The notes beneath the pieces were generated by a model. The model searched no databases. It was not told the origin of the DNA and saw only the letters and a program-made list of their open reading frames with translations. From Pseudonocardia benzenivorans CB1190 (GTDB lineage: Bacteria > Actinomycetota > Actinomycetes > Mycobacteriales > Pseudonocardiaceae), in the NCBI RefSeq assembly GCF_000196675.2, contig NC_015312.1, positions 3,286,001-3,350,000 of the forward strand: a DNA stretch of 64,000 bases, read 5' to 3'. This document shows positions 55,412-62,849 of this stretch, in pieces (the stretch's first letter is position 1; each line of letters begins with the position of its first letter). The position numbers were made by a program, and so were the translations under genes.

Positions 55412-56254
55412 GTGCTGGGGGTCAGTCATGCCCTGTCGGGAGCGGCCGTGGGGCTCGCGGTCATGGGGGTCGCGGGGGCCGGGGTCGTGTCCGGCTGGGC
55501 CGCCGGGCACGTCGCCGCCGCGCCGGTCGACGCGGGCGGCATCCTGACCTTCGCGGCGGTCTGCGCGGGGGCGGCGTTGCTGCCCGACCTCGACCATCCG
55601 TCCTCGATGGCCACGACGCGGTTCTCGTGGGCGTCGGTGGCGGCGTCGCGTGTGGTCCGGCCGCTGTCGGCGCTGGCCTACCGGCTCACCCGGGCCCGGC
55701 GCGACACCGGCCGCGGCACGCACCGTGGGCTGACCCACACCGCGCTGTTCGCGGTCGGGACGGGCCTCGCGATCAACGCGGCGTCGGCGCGCTGGGGCGC
55801 TCCGGTGCTGCTCGGGACGCTGTTCGTGTGCATCGCGCTCGCGATCAAAGGGCTCGACGCGCTGGTGCCCGGCCCGCCGTCGCTGGTGATCGCGGCCGGG
55901 CTGACCTACGCGGTCGACCGCTGGGTGCCGGGAGGCGTCGACGGGACGGCCGGGTGGCTGGGCGCGGCCGTCACGCTCGGGGTGCTCGTGCACGCCGTGG
56001 GCGACGCGGTCACCGAGTCCGGGGCACCGCTGCTGTGGCCGATCCCGATCCGCGGCCGGCGCTGGTACCCGGTCGGCGGCCCGCGGCCGGTGCGGCTGCG
56101 CACGGGTGGGCGCGTCGAGACGGTGCTGGTGGCGCCTGGTCTGGCCGTCGCCGTCGTGCTCCTCGTGCTGCTGGTCGTGCCGGGCGCGGGCGCGTTGGCG
56201 CTGGAGCTGCGCGATCGGGTCGGGGACCTGCTCGCCGCCCGCGGGCCCGGCTGA
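55412..56254 (+). CDS. YdjM-type metal-dependent membrane hydrolase (DUF457-like)
   Basis: 280 residues from a GTG. About five or six hydrophobic segments alternate with metal-binding motifs: LLPDLDHPSS, THRGLTHTAL and a late HAVGDAVTESG. This set is characteristic of YdjM/DUF457 inner-membrane putative hydrolases. The substrate is unknown. It ends 32 bases before the DUF1932-type dehydrogenase gene and may share its transcript. Confidence 0.8.
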   Translation: MLGVSHALSGAAVGLAVMGVAGAGVVSGWAAGHVAAAPVDAGGILTFAAVCAGAALLPDLDHPSSMATTRFSWASVAASRVVRPLSALAYRLTRARRDTGRGTHRGLTHTALFAVGTGLAINAASARWGAPVLLGTLFVCIALAIKGLDALVPGPPSLVIAAGLTYAVDRWVPGGVDGTAGWLGAAVTLGVLVHAVGDAVTESGAPLLWPIPIRGRRWYPVGGPRPVRLRTGGRVETVLVAPGLAVAVVLLVLLVVPGAGALALELRDRVGDLLAARGPG

Positions 56255-56286
56255 CGCCGGCCGCGGGGATGGGTGATGATGCGGGC

Positions 56287-57129
56287 GTGAGCGATGTCGC
56301 CGTCCCCGGGGACGGAACCGTCCTGCCCGCCCGCCCGGTGATCGGGATCCTGCACCCGGGAGCCATGGGTGCAGCCCTCGGCTCGGCGCTCAAGCCGGTC
56401 GCGAGCGGCGTCGTGTGGGCGGCCGCGGGCCGCAGCCAGGCCACGTCGAAGCGGGCCGAGCTGGCCGACCTGATCGGCGTGCCGGACCTCGCGGAGCTGG
56501 CGCGGCGCAGCCATCTGGTCGTCTCGATCTGCCCGCCGCACGCGGCGCTCGACGTCGCCCGGCAGGTCGCCGCGGCGGTCGAGGGGCGCCCCGACCCACC
56601 GCTCTACGTCGACGCCAATGCCGTCTCGCCCGCGACCGTCGAGAAGATCGGCGAGCTGCTCGGGCGCGAGCGGGTCGTCGACGGGGCCGTGATCGGCCCG
56701 CCGGCGTGGGAGGCGGGCCGGTCGGTGCTGTGGCTCTCCGGGGAGCACGCGCAGCCGGTCGCCGACCTGTTCGCGGGGTCACCCTTCGCCACGGGGGTGC
56801 TCGACGGCGGGCTCGGCGCCGCGAGCGCGCTGAAGGCGTGCTTCGCGTTGCGTACCAAGGCGTTGCCCACGATCTGGGCGACGATGGCCGCGGCGGCGCA
56901 CCGTTACGGCGTGCTCGACGACCTGCGCGGCGAGGTGGCCCGGACGGGCGGTGACCTCGACGCCGAGCTGTCGGCCCTGCGGGGCAGGGCGGGCGACCGG
57001 GCATGGCGCTGGGCGGGGGAGATGGACGAGGCGGGCGACGCGGTCGCCGCCGCGGGGCTGCCCGACGGGTTCTCCCGGGCCGCGGCCGAGGTCTACCGCA
57101 GGCTCGCCGACGGCAGCCTGGAGCTCTGA
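56287..57129 (+). CDS. 6-phosphogluconate-dehydrogenase-like NAD(P)-binding protein (DUF1932 type)
   Basis: 280 residues from a GTG at 56287. VIGILHPGAMGAALGSALKP is the Rossmann loop of beta-hydroxyacid dehydrogenases, LVVSICPPHAALDVARQVAA follows, and the C-terminal half (GLGAASALKACFALRTKALP) matches the DUF1932 helical domain. It likely reduces or oxidises a small hydroxy acid. It converges on a small gene whose stop lies 15 bases away. Confidence 0.8.
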   Translation: MSDVAVPGDGTVLPARPVIGILHPGAMGAALGSALKPVASGVVWAAAGRSQATSKRAELADLIGVPDLAELARRSHLVVSICPPHAALDVARQVAAAVEGRPDPPLYVDANAVSPATVEKIGELLGRERVVDGAVIGPPAWEAGRSVLWLSGEHAQPVADLFAGSPFATGVLDGGLGAASALKACFALRTKALPTIWATMAAAAHRYGVLDDLRGEVARTGGDLDAELSALRGRAGDRAWRWAGEMDEAGDAVAAAGLPDGFSRAAAEVYRRLADGSLEL

Positions 57130-57144
57130 GGGGTACCGACCGGC

Positions 57145-57348
57145 TCAGGTCAGCTGCGACGACTCCCACGTGTGCCCGGCGTCCCAGCCGCGGTTGGCGA
57201 TCGCCGGGTCGGCCGTCGACACCCAGCCCGCGGCCAGCGCCGCGACGAGAGCGCCGAGCGCGACCGTGGCCGCCGCCCGACCGGGACCGGGCCGTTCCCG
57301 CTCCTGCACGTCCGAGTGATCCGTTTCTCGGCGCGTCCGCGAACCCAT
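57145..57348 (-). CDS. Small membrane or exported protein of unknown function
   Basis: 67 residues from ATG 57348. A charged N-terminal half (RRETDHSDVQERERPGPGRA) is followed by one hydrophobic segment ATVALGALVAALAAGWVSTA (about 32-51) and a short polar tail ending WESSQLT. It may be an anchored or cleaved secreted peptide. No family is recognised, and coding is judged from frame, composition and the hydrophobic segment only. Confidence 0.45.
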   Translation of the reverse strand: MGSRTRRETDHSDVQERERPGPGRAAATVALGALVAALAAGWVSTADPAIANRGWDAGHTWESSQLT

Positions 57349-57492
57349 GCGCCCAGCGTGGCCATCTCGCCCGCCGGAGTCGCGTTCGCCGCGCCGAACC
57401 CACCCGAAAGTGTGACGGGAGGGTCGCTGGGCCGAGCGGCCCGGACCTGAGTCACGGGTGTCCTCCGGCTTCCGGTACACCGAGCGCCGCAG

Positions 57493-57526
57493 TGTCCCCT
57501 GCGGCCGAGGCGGGCCGCAGGGGACA
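57493..57526 (-). terminator. Hairpin terminator after the P450 gene
   Basis: TGTCCCCTGCGGCC (57493-57506) pairs perfectly with GGCCGCAGGGGACA (57513-57526) around a 6-base loop. On the minus strand it lies 58 bases after the P450 stop codon, the right position to end that transcript. Confidence 0.7.
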
Positions 57527-57583
57527 GCACGCGGTACGCGGTACGCCCGGCGACCCGAGGCCGACTCGTCGGGCGGGCCTGCG

Positions 57584-58765
57584 CTACCAGACGACGTCGA
57601 GCCGGGCGGGTCCGCAGAACATCGGGCTCGCGACGTCGGTGTACCGGAAGCCGGGCGCGAGCCGGAGGTCGGGCATGCGGTCGAGCAGCGCCTCCAGCGC
57701 CACCGAGATCTCCGTGCGGGACAGCTCCGCGCCCAGGCAGAGGTGGATGCCGTGGCCGAACGAGAGATGCCGGCGCGCCGACGGGCGGCGCATGTCGAAC
57801 TCGCCGGCGTCCGGGCCGAAGACCTCCTCGTCGAGGTTCGCCGACTCCAGTCCGACGATCACGCGTCCGTTCTCCGGCACCGCCGTGCCGATCAGCTCCG
57901 ACGGACCGGCCACGGTGCGCAGCACCCAGCGGATGGCCGAACCGTGGCGCAGACCCTCCTCACGGGTGTTGTCCAGCAAGGAGCGATCCGCGAGCAGCTC
58001 TTCCCAGCGGGACCGGTCGAGAAGGAGCTGGTGAACCGTGGACCCGATCGTGTAAGCCGTGCTCTCGAGTCCGGCGACGAACAGCTGCCAGGCGTGGAAC
58101 GCGACCTCCTGCTCGGTCAGCCGGCGCCCGTCGATCTCACCGAGTGCGAGCCGGGTGAGCAGGTCGTCCGGCGGGTCGGCCACCGCGCGACGGTGCTGTG
58201 CGGCCTCGGTGAAGTACCGCTCGAGACGGGCCCATTCCTCGGTCCCGGTGAACGGTGCCGGCAGGATCGCGGTGATCGCCAGCGAGTCCCGGCTCAGCGC
58301 GTCCGCGTCCGCTTCGGGGACGCCGACCAGCCGGGCGATCACGCCGGCGGTGAGCGGCAGCGCGACCTCTCCCACGAGGTCGGCCGGGCCTCCGACCGGG
58401 AGGGCGTCGATCAGCTCGTCGACGTACTCGCGCACCCACGGCGCGGCCTCCACGATCGCGGCGCGGGCGAAACCCGGACGCAGCAGGGCGCGCAGCGTCG
58501 TGTGGTGCGGCGGGTCGCTCTGGGTGATCAGGTCCGGCGGCGCGGGCCCGTCACCCGGTGCCTCGAGAACGAAGTTGCCGTGGTTGCTGAGCGCCTCGTG
58601 TGCCAGCAGCGCCTCGCGAGCCCGGCCGTGGTGGCCGACGAACCCGATGCCGGGGGCGACCCCTGTGACGGGGCAACCGCCGGCGCGGACCCGGGCCAGG
58701 TCGCGCCGCACCGTCTCGACCTCGGCCACGGCGAACGGGTCGAAGGTCTGCTCCACACTTGCCAT
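57584..58765 (-). CDS. Cytochrome P450
   Basis: 393 residues from ATG 58765, with GAGGGA upstream. The I-helix motif is FVAGLESTAYTIG, the K-helix ExxR lies in REEGLRHGSAIRW and the heme loop is FGHGIHLCLG with thiolate Cys343. SDPPHHTTLRALLRPGF is the C-helix region. A soluble bacterial class I P450, probably fed by a ferredoxin encoded elsewhere. The substrate is unknown. A perfect 21-bp palindrome sits 15 bases upstream of the start codon, suggesting substrate-controlled repression. Confidence 0.93.
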   Translation of the reverse strand: MASVEQTFDPFAVAEVETVRRDLARVRAGGCPVTGVAPGIGFVGHHGRAREALLAHEALSNHGNFVLEAPGDGPAPPDLITQSDPPHHTTLRALLRPGFARAAIVEAAPWVREYVDELIDALPVGGPADLVGEVALPLTAGVIARLVGVPEADADALSRDSLAITAILPAPFTGTEEWARLERYFTEAAQHRRAVADPPDDLLTRLALGEIDGRRLTEQEVAFHAWQLFVAGLESTAYTIGSTVHQLLLDRSRWEELLADRSLLDNTREEGLRHGSAIRWVLRTVAGPSELIGTAVPENGRVIVGLESANLDEEVFGPDAGEFDMRRPSARRHLSFGHGIHLCLGAELSRTEISVALEALLDRMPDLRLAPGFRYTDVASPMFCGPARLDVVW

Positions 58766-58779
58766 CACACGCTCCCTCG

Positions 58780-58800
58780 CACGGGAATGTGATTCCCGTG
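58780..58800. promoter_or_regulatory. Perfect palindrome upstream of the P450 gene
   Basis: CACGGGAAT-GTG-ATTCCCGTG has 9-bp arms with no mismatch around three bases. It ends just upstream of the ribosome site of the P450 gene on the minus strand, so it is well placed as an operator. No regulator gene is adjacent. Confidence 0.6.
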
Positions 58801-59305
58801 AGTGCTCGTCGACGGGTGGGGACCGGCGGTCGCCGCCAGGTCCGACCTGTGGAGGCGATCTCGCCGGTATCCGACGCGCGGTGTCGTCGGTCCGGTCGTC
58901 CAGCGACCGGTCGTCGTGCACGCTACGCGGCGCTCGACTCAGGCGTCAATCCTTCTACTGAGACGTAGTTGCGCCTCTGTCCGGCGAAATCCGGTGGCCC
59001 GCACGGCCTGCCATCGTCGTTGCCATCGTGCGCTGCCATCGTCGCTGACATCGTGCGTCGACATCGTGCGTTGCCGGCGCGGGCCCGCAGGGGCGGCAGG
59101 AGGCGGCGCTCCCCGGTACCCGGGCAGCGAGGAGCGCGCAGACTCTCCCGCGCTGCCGGGGCGTGGCGGCTGCGACGAGCGGTCCGTCATCGACGTCGGG
59201 AGCATCGCTCGCCACTCACGGGACAGGCGACCGGACGGGCGAACCTTCGCAACCGGCTTTGATGGCACGCCCGAGCGGGCGTGGTCGAGCGCTCACGCCG
59301 AGGTT
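58801..59305. other. Gene-free stretch between P450 and DUF1254 genes
   Basis: About 500 bases with no convincing reading frame on either strand. Short Arg-rich frames lack family motifs and good ribosome sites. It contains the CATCGT tandem repeat at 59009-59070 and must carry the P450 promoter. I see no RNA gene. Confidence 0.55.
59009..59070. repeat. Five-fold imperfect tandem repeat TGCCATCGTCGT
   Basis: Units TGCCATCGTCGT, TGCCATCGTGCGC, TGCCATCGTCGC, TGACATCGTGCG and TCGACATCGTGCG follow one another at 12-13 base spacing. Each holds CATCGT. The array is about 250-300 bases upstream of the P450 start. It could be a multi-site regulator array or slipped-strand expansion without function. 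Confidence 0.6.
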
Positions 59306-60637
59306 CTACACCCGGCGGACCGGTGGCGGCGTCCAGCGGCCGTCGAGCAGCGCCTGCTCCGGGTAGTAGAAGCGGGCACAGAGGTTGAACACGCCCTCCG
59401 GAGCGGGCAGCCAGTTCGACGTGCCTTCCTCGGGCCGGGTGTGCGACACGACGAGATCGAGGGACCCGTCGGAGTTGAACCGCAGGTCGTCGCGGTCGCC
59501 GATGGCGAACCGGTCGAGCTCGTTGGGTACCTGGAACCCCTCCGGGTCGTAGAGGGTCAGCGACCAGAAGGCGCGTACGGGCGGCATCGCGTCCTTCTCG
59601 AAGTGCCACACGTATCGCTCGGCACCGGTGAACGGGTTCCCGTCGGAGTCGACGTAGGTGACCGGGTAGATCGCGTCCTCGGCGAGGTTTGCGCCCAGCC
59701 CGATCAGCTCCACGCAGGCCCGTCGCAGGAAGTCGCTGCCGTAGGTGCCCATGCCGGACCGGAGAATGACCCAGCCGTCGTCCGGTTTCGCGAGCCGGCT
59801 CTGCTCGTCGCTGATCCGCTTGCGTGCCTCGGGGGTCACGTCCTGCAGGGCCGCCCGGACGGCGGGATCGGCTGCGGCGAGGTCGAACGGCTCGCCCGGG
59901 ACGAAGCCGATCCGGGCCAGCCGGTCGAGAATCGGGTAGTCCGCCTGGTGCGGCGGGTGCTCGGCGATCAGTTCGGCCGCGCGGCCGAAGAAGGCGGCGG
60001 CGTCGAGCGCGAAGACCTGCCGCAACGGCGGCGTCTCGTCGTCGACGGAGGGATCGATCTCTCCGGTGACGGTCGGTGCCGCGCCGCCCCACGCCGACAG
60101 CGGGGTGATCGTCATACCGGCCTGGAACTCGTGCACCGCGGCGTAGGTGGCCGGGCTGGCCTCGGTGCGGCCGATCACCCATACCCACGGGGTCGGCGCC
60201 TCGTAGCGGCGGACCCCGGCGGGCAGCTGCCCGTTCCAGCCCGGCGGGCAGACCGCGACGTCGATCGCCGCGTTTCCCGTGGTGCGGGTCCCGGGACAGC
60301 TGAACACCTCGCCCCACATGTCGTAGAGCGGCAGCAGGTAGTACTTGTCGCCGGCGTCGGGGAGCGAGACGATCCGCGGCTCCTCGTGCACGTCGAGGAA
60401 CGCGGCCGAGTACAGCGTGTCGAAGTTCGGCCGGACGACGGCGCGGAAGTCACCCGCGGGGAAGGCGGGCGCGTGGAAGAACGTGTCGCGGGGAGCCCGC
60501 ATCGGGACGTCGTGGACCGTGCGCACGTTGGTGAGCTGCCGCCGCGTCACGTCCATCAGGACGAGCGGGTACAGGTATGTGTAGCCCTCGACCCCGATGA
60601 CCCTGATCGTCTCCTCGTCCGGCGGGGTGTTGGTCAT
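59306..60637 (-). CDS. DUF1254/DUF1214 domain protein
   Basis: 443 residues from ATG 60637, preceded by GAAGGGAG. The N-terminal DUF1254 part (GVEGYTYLYPLVLMDVTRRQ, then RPNFDTLYSAAFLDV) and the C-terminal DUF1214 part (DAMPPVRAFWSLTLYDPEGF, then TSNWLPAPEGVFNLCARFYY) cover the whole protein. There is no signal peptide. The domain pair is widespread in bacteria but without an agreed function. Confidence 0.88.
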   Translation of the reverse strand: MTNTPPDEETIRVIGVEGYTYLYPLVLMDVTRRQLTNVRTVHDVPMRAPRDTFFHAPAFPAGDFRAVVRPNFDTLYSAAFLDVHEEPRIVSLPDAGDKYYLLPLYDMWGEVFSCPGTRTTGNAAIDVAVCPPGWNGQLPAGVRRYEAPTPWVWVIGRTEASPATYAAVHEFQAGMTITPLSAWGGAAPTVTGEIDPSVDDETPPLRQVFALDAAAFFGRAAELIAEHPPHQADYPILDRLARIGFVPGEPFDLAAADPAVRAALQDVTPEARKRISDEQSRLAKPDDGWVILRSGMGTYGSDFLRRACVELIGLGANLAEDAIYPVTYVDSDGNPFTGAERYVWHFEKDAMPPVRAFWSLTLYDPEGFQVPNELDRFAIGDRDDLRFNSDGSLDLVVSHTRPEEGTSNWLPAPEGVFNLCARFYYPEQALLDGRWTPPPVRRV

Positions 60638-60694
60638 CGGTGCTCCCTTCGCGGCCTGGACGCCCGATTGCACAGATGATCCGTGCTCCGACAC

Positions 60695-61004
60695 TCACCC
60701 CGGAAAGGTGAATCGCGGGATCGGTGCCCCTCGGCTCGTCACGACGAGCGTCGCGTCGGCGAGCCGCTGCACGCTCGCCAGGACACGCGTCTCGGCCCGG
60801 GTGTGTTCGAGGAACCGCACCACCCCGCCAGGGCGCGGCGCCCGTCGGACCTCGCTCAGTGCTGCCGGCCGATCCGGCAGCGAGCACAACACCAGGCACA
60901 ACACGACGGCGTCGACGGATGCGTCGTCCACGGGCAGCCGCTCGGCGACGCCGGCGCGGACATCCACCGGGACCGGGACGTCGCGGGCCGCGGAGCGGCG
61001 CTCG
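60695..61004 (-). pseudogene. Internal fragment of a SAM-dependent methyltransferase
   Basis: The frame reads RAGVAERLPVDDASVDAVVL, then CLVLCSLPDRPAALSEVRRA and GGVVRFLEHTRAETRVLASV, the middle of a UbiE/COQ5-like methyltransferase. The nucleotide-binding N-terminal part is missing: the fragment begins directly after, and in frame with, the stop codon of the isomerase-family gene. The normal C-terminus is also lost after QRLADAT, replaced by unrelated residues. It looks like a deletion remnant. A new start at GTG 60967 could still yield a 90-residue peptide. Confidence 0.65.
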
Positions 61005-61006
61005 GC

Positions 61007-61630
61007 TCAGGCTGCGATGCGTTCTGCGAGGGTCGGCACTCCGGGCCCGGACAGCTCATCGGTGACGCCGGCCCGCCCGGCGGCCGCCATCAGCAGCGAC
61101 TCCGCAGGGCCCTCGACGAGGGGGCCCGCGCCGGAGCGCCACTCGAGGTCGGTGGCCTGCAGGGTCAGCCCGCGGACCCGTGGCCTCGCCTTGATCGGCG
61201 GCGCGAACAGTGCATAGTCGAGCGCGACGCGCAGCCGGTCCGGCGGGATCTCGCGTGGCCGGCCGAGCGGGCGGCGGATGTCCTGGTGATGGATTGTGCA
61301 GTCGGTCAGGGCGATCCGGCCGCCGAACGCGGCAGGCAGCCCTCGCGGGTCCAGGTGGTCGCGCACCAGGGCGACCAGCTGTTCGGGACTGCGGTCGCGG
61401 TAGGCGGCGACGCCGATGTCGTTCGCCCTGCCCGGCCCGTTGGCCAGGCGACGGACCAGCCCGAACATGCTCAGCTCGTCGTAGCTGAACATGTGGGCGA
61501 CGACGTCGCGCACCGTCCACCTCTCGCACAGCGTCGGGGCGTCCCACTCCTCGGGGGTCAGGGTGGCGAGGAAGTCGGCGAGGTCCGCGCGCTCGGCGCG
61601 GGCCATCGTCCTGACGTCCGGCTCGGTCAT
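61007..61630 (-). CDS. Mycothiol-dependent maleylpyruvate isomerase family protein (DinB-like)
   Basis: 207 residues from ATG 61630. The N-terminal helix bundle has ARAERADLADFLATLTPEEW, DAPTLCERWTVRDVVAHMF and the metal-site pair of His in VVAHMF and IHHQDIRRPLG. This family uses a divalent metal and often mycothiol to handle isomerisation or conjugation reactions. No ring-cleaving partner is nearby, so the substrate is open. The downstream methyltransferase fragment runs on in the same frame after its stop codon. Confidence 0.8.
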   Translation of the reverse strand: MTEPDVRTMARAERADLADFLATLTPEEWDAPTLCERWTVRDVVAHMFSYDELSMFGLVRRLANGPGRANDIGVAAYRDRSPEQLVALVRDHLDPRGLPAAFGGRIALTDCTIHHQDIRRPLGRPREIPPDRLRVALDYALFAPPIKARPRVRGLTLQATDLEWRSGAGPLVEGPAESLLMAAAGRAGVTDELSGPGVPTLAERIAA

Positions 61631-61907
61631 CCGCGCACCTCCGTCGTCGTCGCGAACCCGTCGGCAGTATCGCCCGGGACCTGATCGAGCGCCGGGTGAG
61701 CGCGATCCGCCTCGGAGCCCGTGGGTCGTCCCCCGCGCCGGAGTCGTGCGGGTTCCGTGGTGCTCGCTCTCGCGGAGCGGTCGCGTCGCGCCGAGAGGTT
61801 TCGAGAGGGGCCCGCTGCGGCATACGGTGATCGCGTGACCGACGACGTGCGCGCTCCCCGCCGCTCATCCCGCATCACCCACCGGCCCGTCCGGGGGGTG
61901 TGTTGAG

Positions 61908-62831
61908 ATGGCGCTCGATCCGCAGTTCCGCACCGTGCTCGACACCCTGGAGGCCAACGGCGCGCTGCCGCTGGTGCGCGGCTCGGCGATCGAGACCCGT
62001 GAGCACTACCGGGCGCTCTCGCTGTCGCGCCGCGGCGCCGACTACGTGCCGTTCCCCGTCGCGGACGTGGCCGACGACGAGATCGACGGACCCGGCGGCC
62101 CGCTGCCGATCCGCGTGTACCGCCCGCTGGAGGACCGCGGCGGCGTCGTGACCTACCTGCACGGCGGCGGCTGGGTCGTCGGTGACCTCGACACGCACGA
62201 CCCGGTGTGCCGCAAGGTCGCGGGAGAGACCGGAGCGGTCGTCGTCGCCGTCGACTACCGCCTCGCCCCCGAGCACCCGCACCCCGCGGGCATCGAGGAC
62301 ACGATGGCGGGCCTGCGCTGGACCCACGAGACCTATCCCGACCGCCCGCTCGGGGTGGCCGGGGACAGCGCGGGGGCGAGCCTGGCCGCCGGCGCGGCGC
62401 TGCGGGCCCGCGACGAGTCGCTGCCGCTCGCCGCGCAGCTGCTCTGGTATCCCTCGACGGACCCCACCCAGAGCTCGAAGTCGGTGCGCGACAACGGCGA
62501 GGGCTACTTCCTCACCGCCGACGCGATGCGCTGGTTCTACGACCACTACGTGCCCGGCGGCACCGACGACCCGGTCGTCGACCTGCAGCACGCCGACGTC
62601 GCGGGCGTCGCTCCCGCTGTCGTCGCGACGGCGGAGTTCGACCCCCTGCGCGACGAGGGCGACGCCTACGTCGAGCAGCTGCGGGCCGCGGGTGTGCCGG
62701 TGACGCACGTGCCCGGGCCGGGGCTGATCCACGGGTACGCGGCGTTCATCGGGCTGGTCGAGTCCGCCGACGCGGCCGGGGCCCGGGCCCTCGCCGCGCT
62801 CGCCGACCTGCTGGCGGCGGCGAAGGGCTGA
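61908..62831 (+). CDS. HSL-type alpha/beta hydrolase (esterase/lipase)
   Basis: 307 residues. The oxyanion motif HGGGW is at 85-89 and the nucleophile is Ser154 in AGDSAGASLA. The acid is in AEFDPLRDEG and the His in LIHGYAAF. The N-terminal cap and the DYRLAPEHP block fit the hormone-sensitive-lipase group acting on short-chain esters. The region upstream to 61631 (277 bases) has no visible gene. The stop codon lies inside a 24-bp palindrome shared with the convergent gene. Confidence 0.88.
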   Translation: MALDPQFRTVLDTLEANGALPLVRGSAIETREHYRALSLSRRGADYVPFPVADVADDEIDGPGGPLPIRVYRPLEDRGGVVTYLHGGGWVVGDLDTHDPVCRKVAGETGAVVVAVDYRLAPEHPHPAGIEDTMAGLRWTHETYPDRPLGVAGDSAGASLAAGAALRARDESLPLAAQLLWYPSTDPTQSSKSVRDNGEGYFLTADAMRWFYDHYVPGGTDDPVVDLQHADVAGVAPAVVATAEFDPLRDEGDAYVEQLRAAGVPVTHVPGPGLIHGYAAFIGLVESADAAGARALAALADLLAAAKG

Positions 62832-62849
62832 GCCCGGCCGGGCTCAGCC
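62826..62849. terminator. 24-bp perfect palindrome containing both convergent stop codons
   Basis: GGCTGAGCCCGG is followed directly by its reverse complement CCGGGCTCAGCC. The TGA at 62829-62831 ends the esterase gene and the mirrored TGA (62846-62844) ends the oxidoreductase gene. With no loop bases the hairpin would need to open a few pairs. It probably ends transcription in both directions. Confidence 0.6.

Noticed and set aside
60639..60694. Extended N-terminus of the DUF1254 protein starting at 60694
   Set aside because: The ATG at 60637 has a good ribosome site and the extra 19 residues have no counterpart in the family pattern.
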